Shown one piece after another: positions 41,101-44,100 of a stretch of 64,000 nt of DNA. The position numbers and the translations under genes are program-made. The notes beneath the pieces were generated by a model. The model had not been told where the DNA came from. It saw nothing but the letters and a program-made list of their open reading frames with translations, and did not search any database. Within the stretch, counting starts at the first letter, position 1; each line of letters begins with the position of its first letter. Source of the DNA: Symsagittifera roscoffensis (lineage: Eukaryota > Xenacoelomorpha > Acoela > Convolutidae); contig NC_087068.1 of assembly GCF_963678635.1 (NCBI RefSeq), positions 51,810,731 to 51,874,730 on the forward strand. The letters run 5' to 3'.

Positions 41101-44100
41101 CTCAATAACCCTAATATAGAAACCCCTGATGAATTTGCTGACTCCGAACCATCTCCATCCAATAATTTTCAAACCAACTCCTCAGTTTTTTCAAAACCCC
41201 ATTTTCAACCAATCCCACCAAATAACCCACTCCCGTCCATTTCTACACCCTCTTATGCTTCACAAGTAACCCCAACCTACTCTTCATTTCATTCAGACCG
41301 ATCATCCAATTCTCCAGATATTCCCCAAATCTCCCAAGAACTCGATAATTTTATCACCCTACAACAACAACTATTACACCCTAACACCCCCACTATAAAT
41401 CAGATTTCTTCCACAAAAGAATCCTCAAACCCACCTAACCCTACACCCTCTTCAGCTTATACTGCATCATTAGCACAATCATCCACATCCACCGAATCAT
41501 CAAATAGCACTAATAGAGCTTATCGCACTTTTAAAAGAAAATTCCCGAACCATCCATTCCCAACCAAACCAGGAACAGCCCGTGAATATATTAATCATCC
41601 ACATCACACTAACACGAAAGATTTTCTAGCAATCACCTTACCTTCATTTCCACAATATACTTTGAAACCCCTCATGACACTAACGACACACGTAGTTTTG
41701 TAGATGAACATGTTTTAATGCCTACACTTCATTGGACATCATATTATCATTTTACTAATCCCCTTTGCCTACCGTTATCTAATACTCATAACGATATAGA
41801 AAGAAATCAAGATATGCTATATCGACTCAACACACCACTAACACATAGACAATTTACTTATATAGGATATAAAAAATCACTAAAAACATTCACTGCACCC
41901 CGAGCTAACGAATTTACACTAGAATGTTACGATCATAATATCATCCGAACTAATCAAGACCAATTTTTAGATGACGACCGCTTCGCTAACCCACAACTAA
42001 CAGAAAAATTTTTCATCAAAACACCATATGTATTTACACTCAATATATTTGATCGAAAATTTGATCACATCATTTCTGAAGCACTAACCGACATGCAAGC
42101 TTACGAAAGTTTTAAAGAAAAATTTCAATTATTTTCACTAACCTTCCACTTCCTTGCACCACATGAACGCGAGTTGCACTGCTCACACGACATTATGTTA
42201 CGCACTAAACAAACCCACACATATACATATTATCGCTTCATACAAAATCATTTTGATCTACACACTCTATCAAGACAACCACACCACCGTTTTCAGTTTC
42301 TTAACTCTAAATACACTTCGCCATTTTTTCTAAATTTCACATATTGCATCAAAGATACTAACCTCCACGGCATCCTCCGCAATTATGACCCAATAACACA
42401 AATATATATATTTTGTCCCATCACGAAGACCTTTAATGCAGAAGAATCCAGACCCTTCCTTATCCCACATGAATTTATCCAACCTATAGAAATCCCTATA
42501 TTAGAATTCATCCACAATACTAAATACAATCACAAAATATATAATCTCATTCAAAACACACCTTATGAGTTTGCAGTTGGCACCGAAGAACTAAAAACTA
42601 TTAAAGCACTTCAATTGCTTTGGCCACTGCTTCAAACTAAAAACATCATTCGCATACTAACAAAATTACTAACAAATTCCGACATGATACACGACATCTT
42701 CCCCCACGGTTTTTTCCCCGACGACTAACAGGTAAGTATAATTTATACATATTCTTCACTAATAAATTCAAAATAAATACTAACCATTCTTTACTCATGT
42801 TTCATTTAGATCTTTAGTCTTCATACCACGATCATCTGCAAAAAACAAAAAAGCAAAATAAAAAATAGACATGTTAAAATTCTTGTAAACTTCATTAATA
42901 TTTTCCACAAGATGAACTGATAAAATTTATACCAAATGTAGTAAATTAATTTATAAATTGTTTCCCCAAAAGCAGTAAATTTCATAAAAAATGAAAATTT
43001 GTAATTTAACTTTTCCCCAAAACTAGCAGTAAAATTAAAATTCTATGTAGTAAATTGATAAAATAAAAATGCAGTACTAACCTTTTGATATTTTCATTCA
43101 CTCGCACAGGAATTCTATCCAAACTCGCACAGCTCGCCCACGAAGAATTGTTTAAATAATGAATTTCAGTTTCAAGTTTTCACACTCAACAACTCTAACA
43201 TACGATAACAAGTTTCAAACTTTCCTTTAACCCTTTTGGAAAGGAATTATATACTAAGCCAAACTAACCAACGCAGCTTACTAAACACCGCAAATCATAA
43301 AATAACAGCATGACTAAGAAAAGAAAACCAACGGTACCCAAACCGGATTAACCCAGTTTAAAACTGGATAATTTATTCTTTTGAAGACTATTATAAAGTC
43401 TAAGAAAGAAATAATAAAACACAAAAAAGTCGAAAGACAAACCCATAACAAAAACAATTTGATTTTTGAAAAAAAGGACACAACCAACGGAACATAAGAA
43501 AGACCACCATAAACCCAACATAAAACGTTATCACATAACAGGACCTCTCACAGAAACCGCACGAAATCATACTCCCACTCCTGGCCCAACCCACCAGAGA
43601 GGACGTCCTGAGCATGCTCTATAGCCGGCCTAACCCACCGCGCTACATCCACGCTTTGTGACCACACTTCTATTTTTAATAAGAGGTACTCAAGGGTGAG
43701 TAACTCTTCAAAGTAACCGAACTAAAACAAAATGCTTTTGTGAAAACAACTAACCAAAATCATAATTAAAACACTGAACTAATAAAAAATTTATAAAATG
43801 TAAACTATACTTTGCAGTATATAGATCAGCATACAACAACAAAGACGAACATCCAAAGACAAAATGACCCCACTACACTCGAAAAAGAATGGCCAATCAC
43901 AAATCAATATGCCGTCCACAATCACAAACTCAAAGGATTTAGAGTACGACTTGACTTCGCAGAAAAGGACTTCATTGAACTAGACCAATGACCACCTCGA
44001 TGTTCAAGTATGCGTACAGATCCGAGTTACAAGGCATCCCCTCCACGCACAATCTCCACGCCATTCCCAGACGAGGTCGAACACAAAAGAAGTTCTCTAC

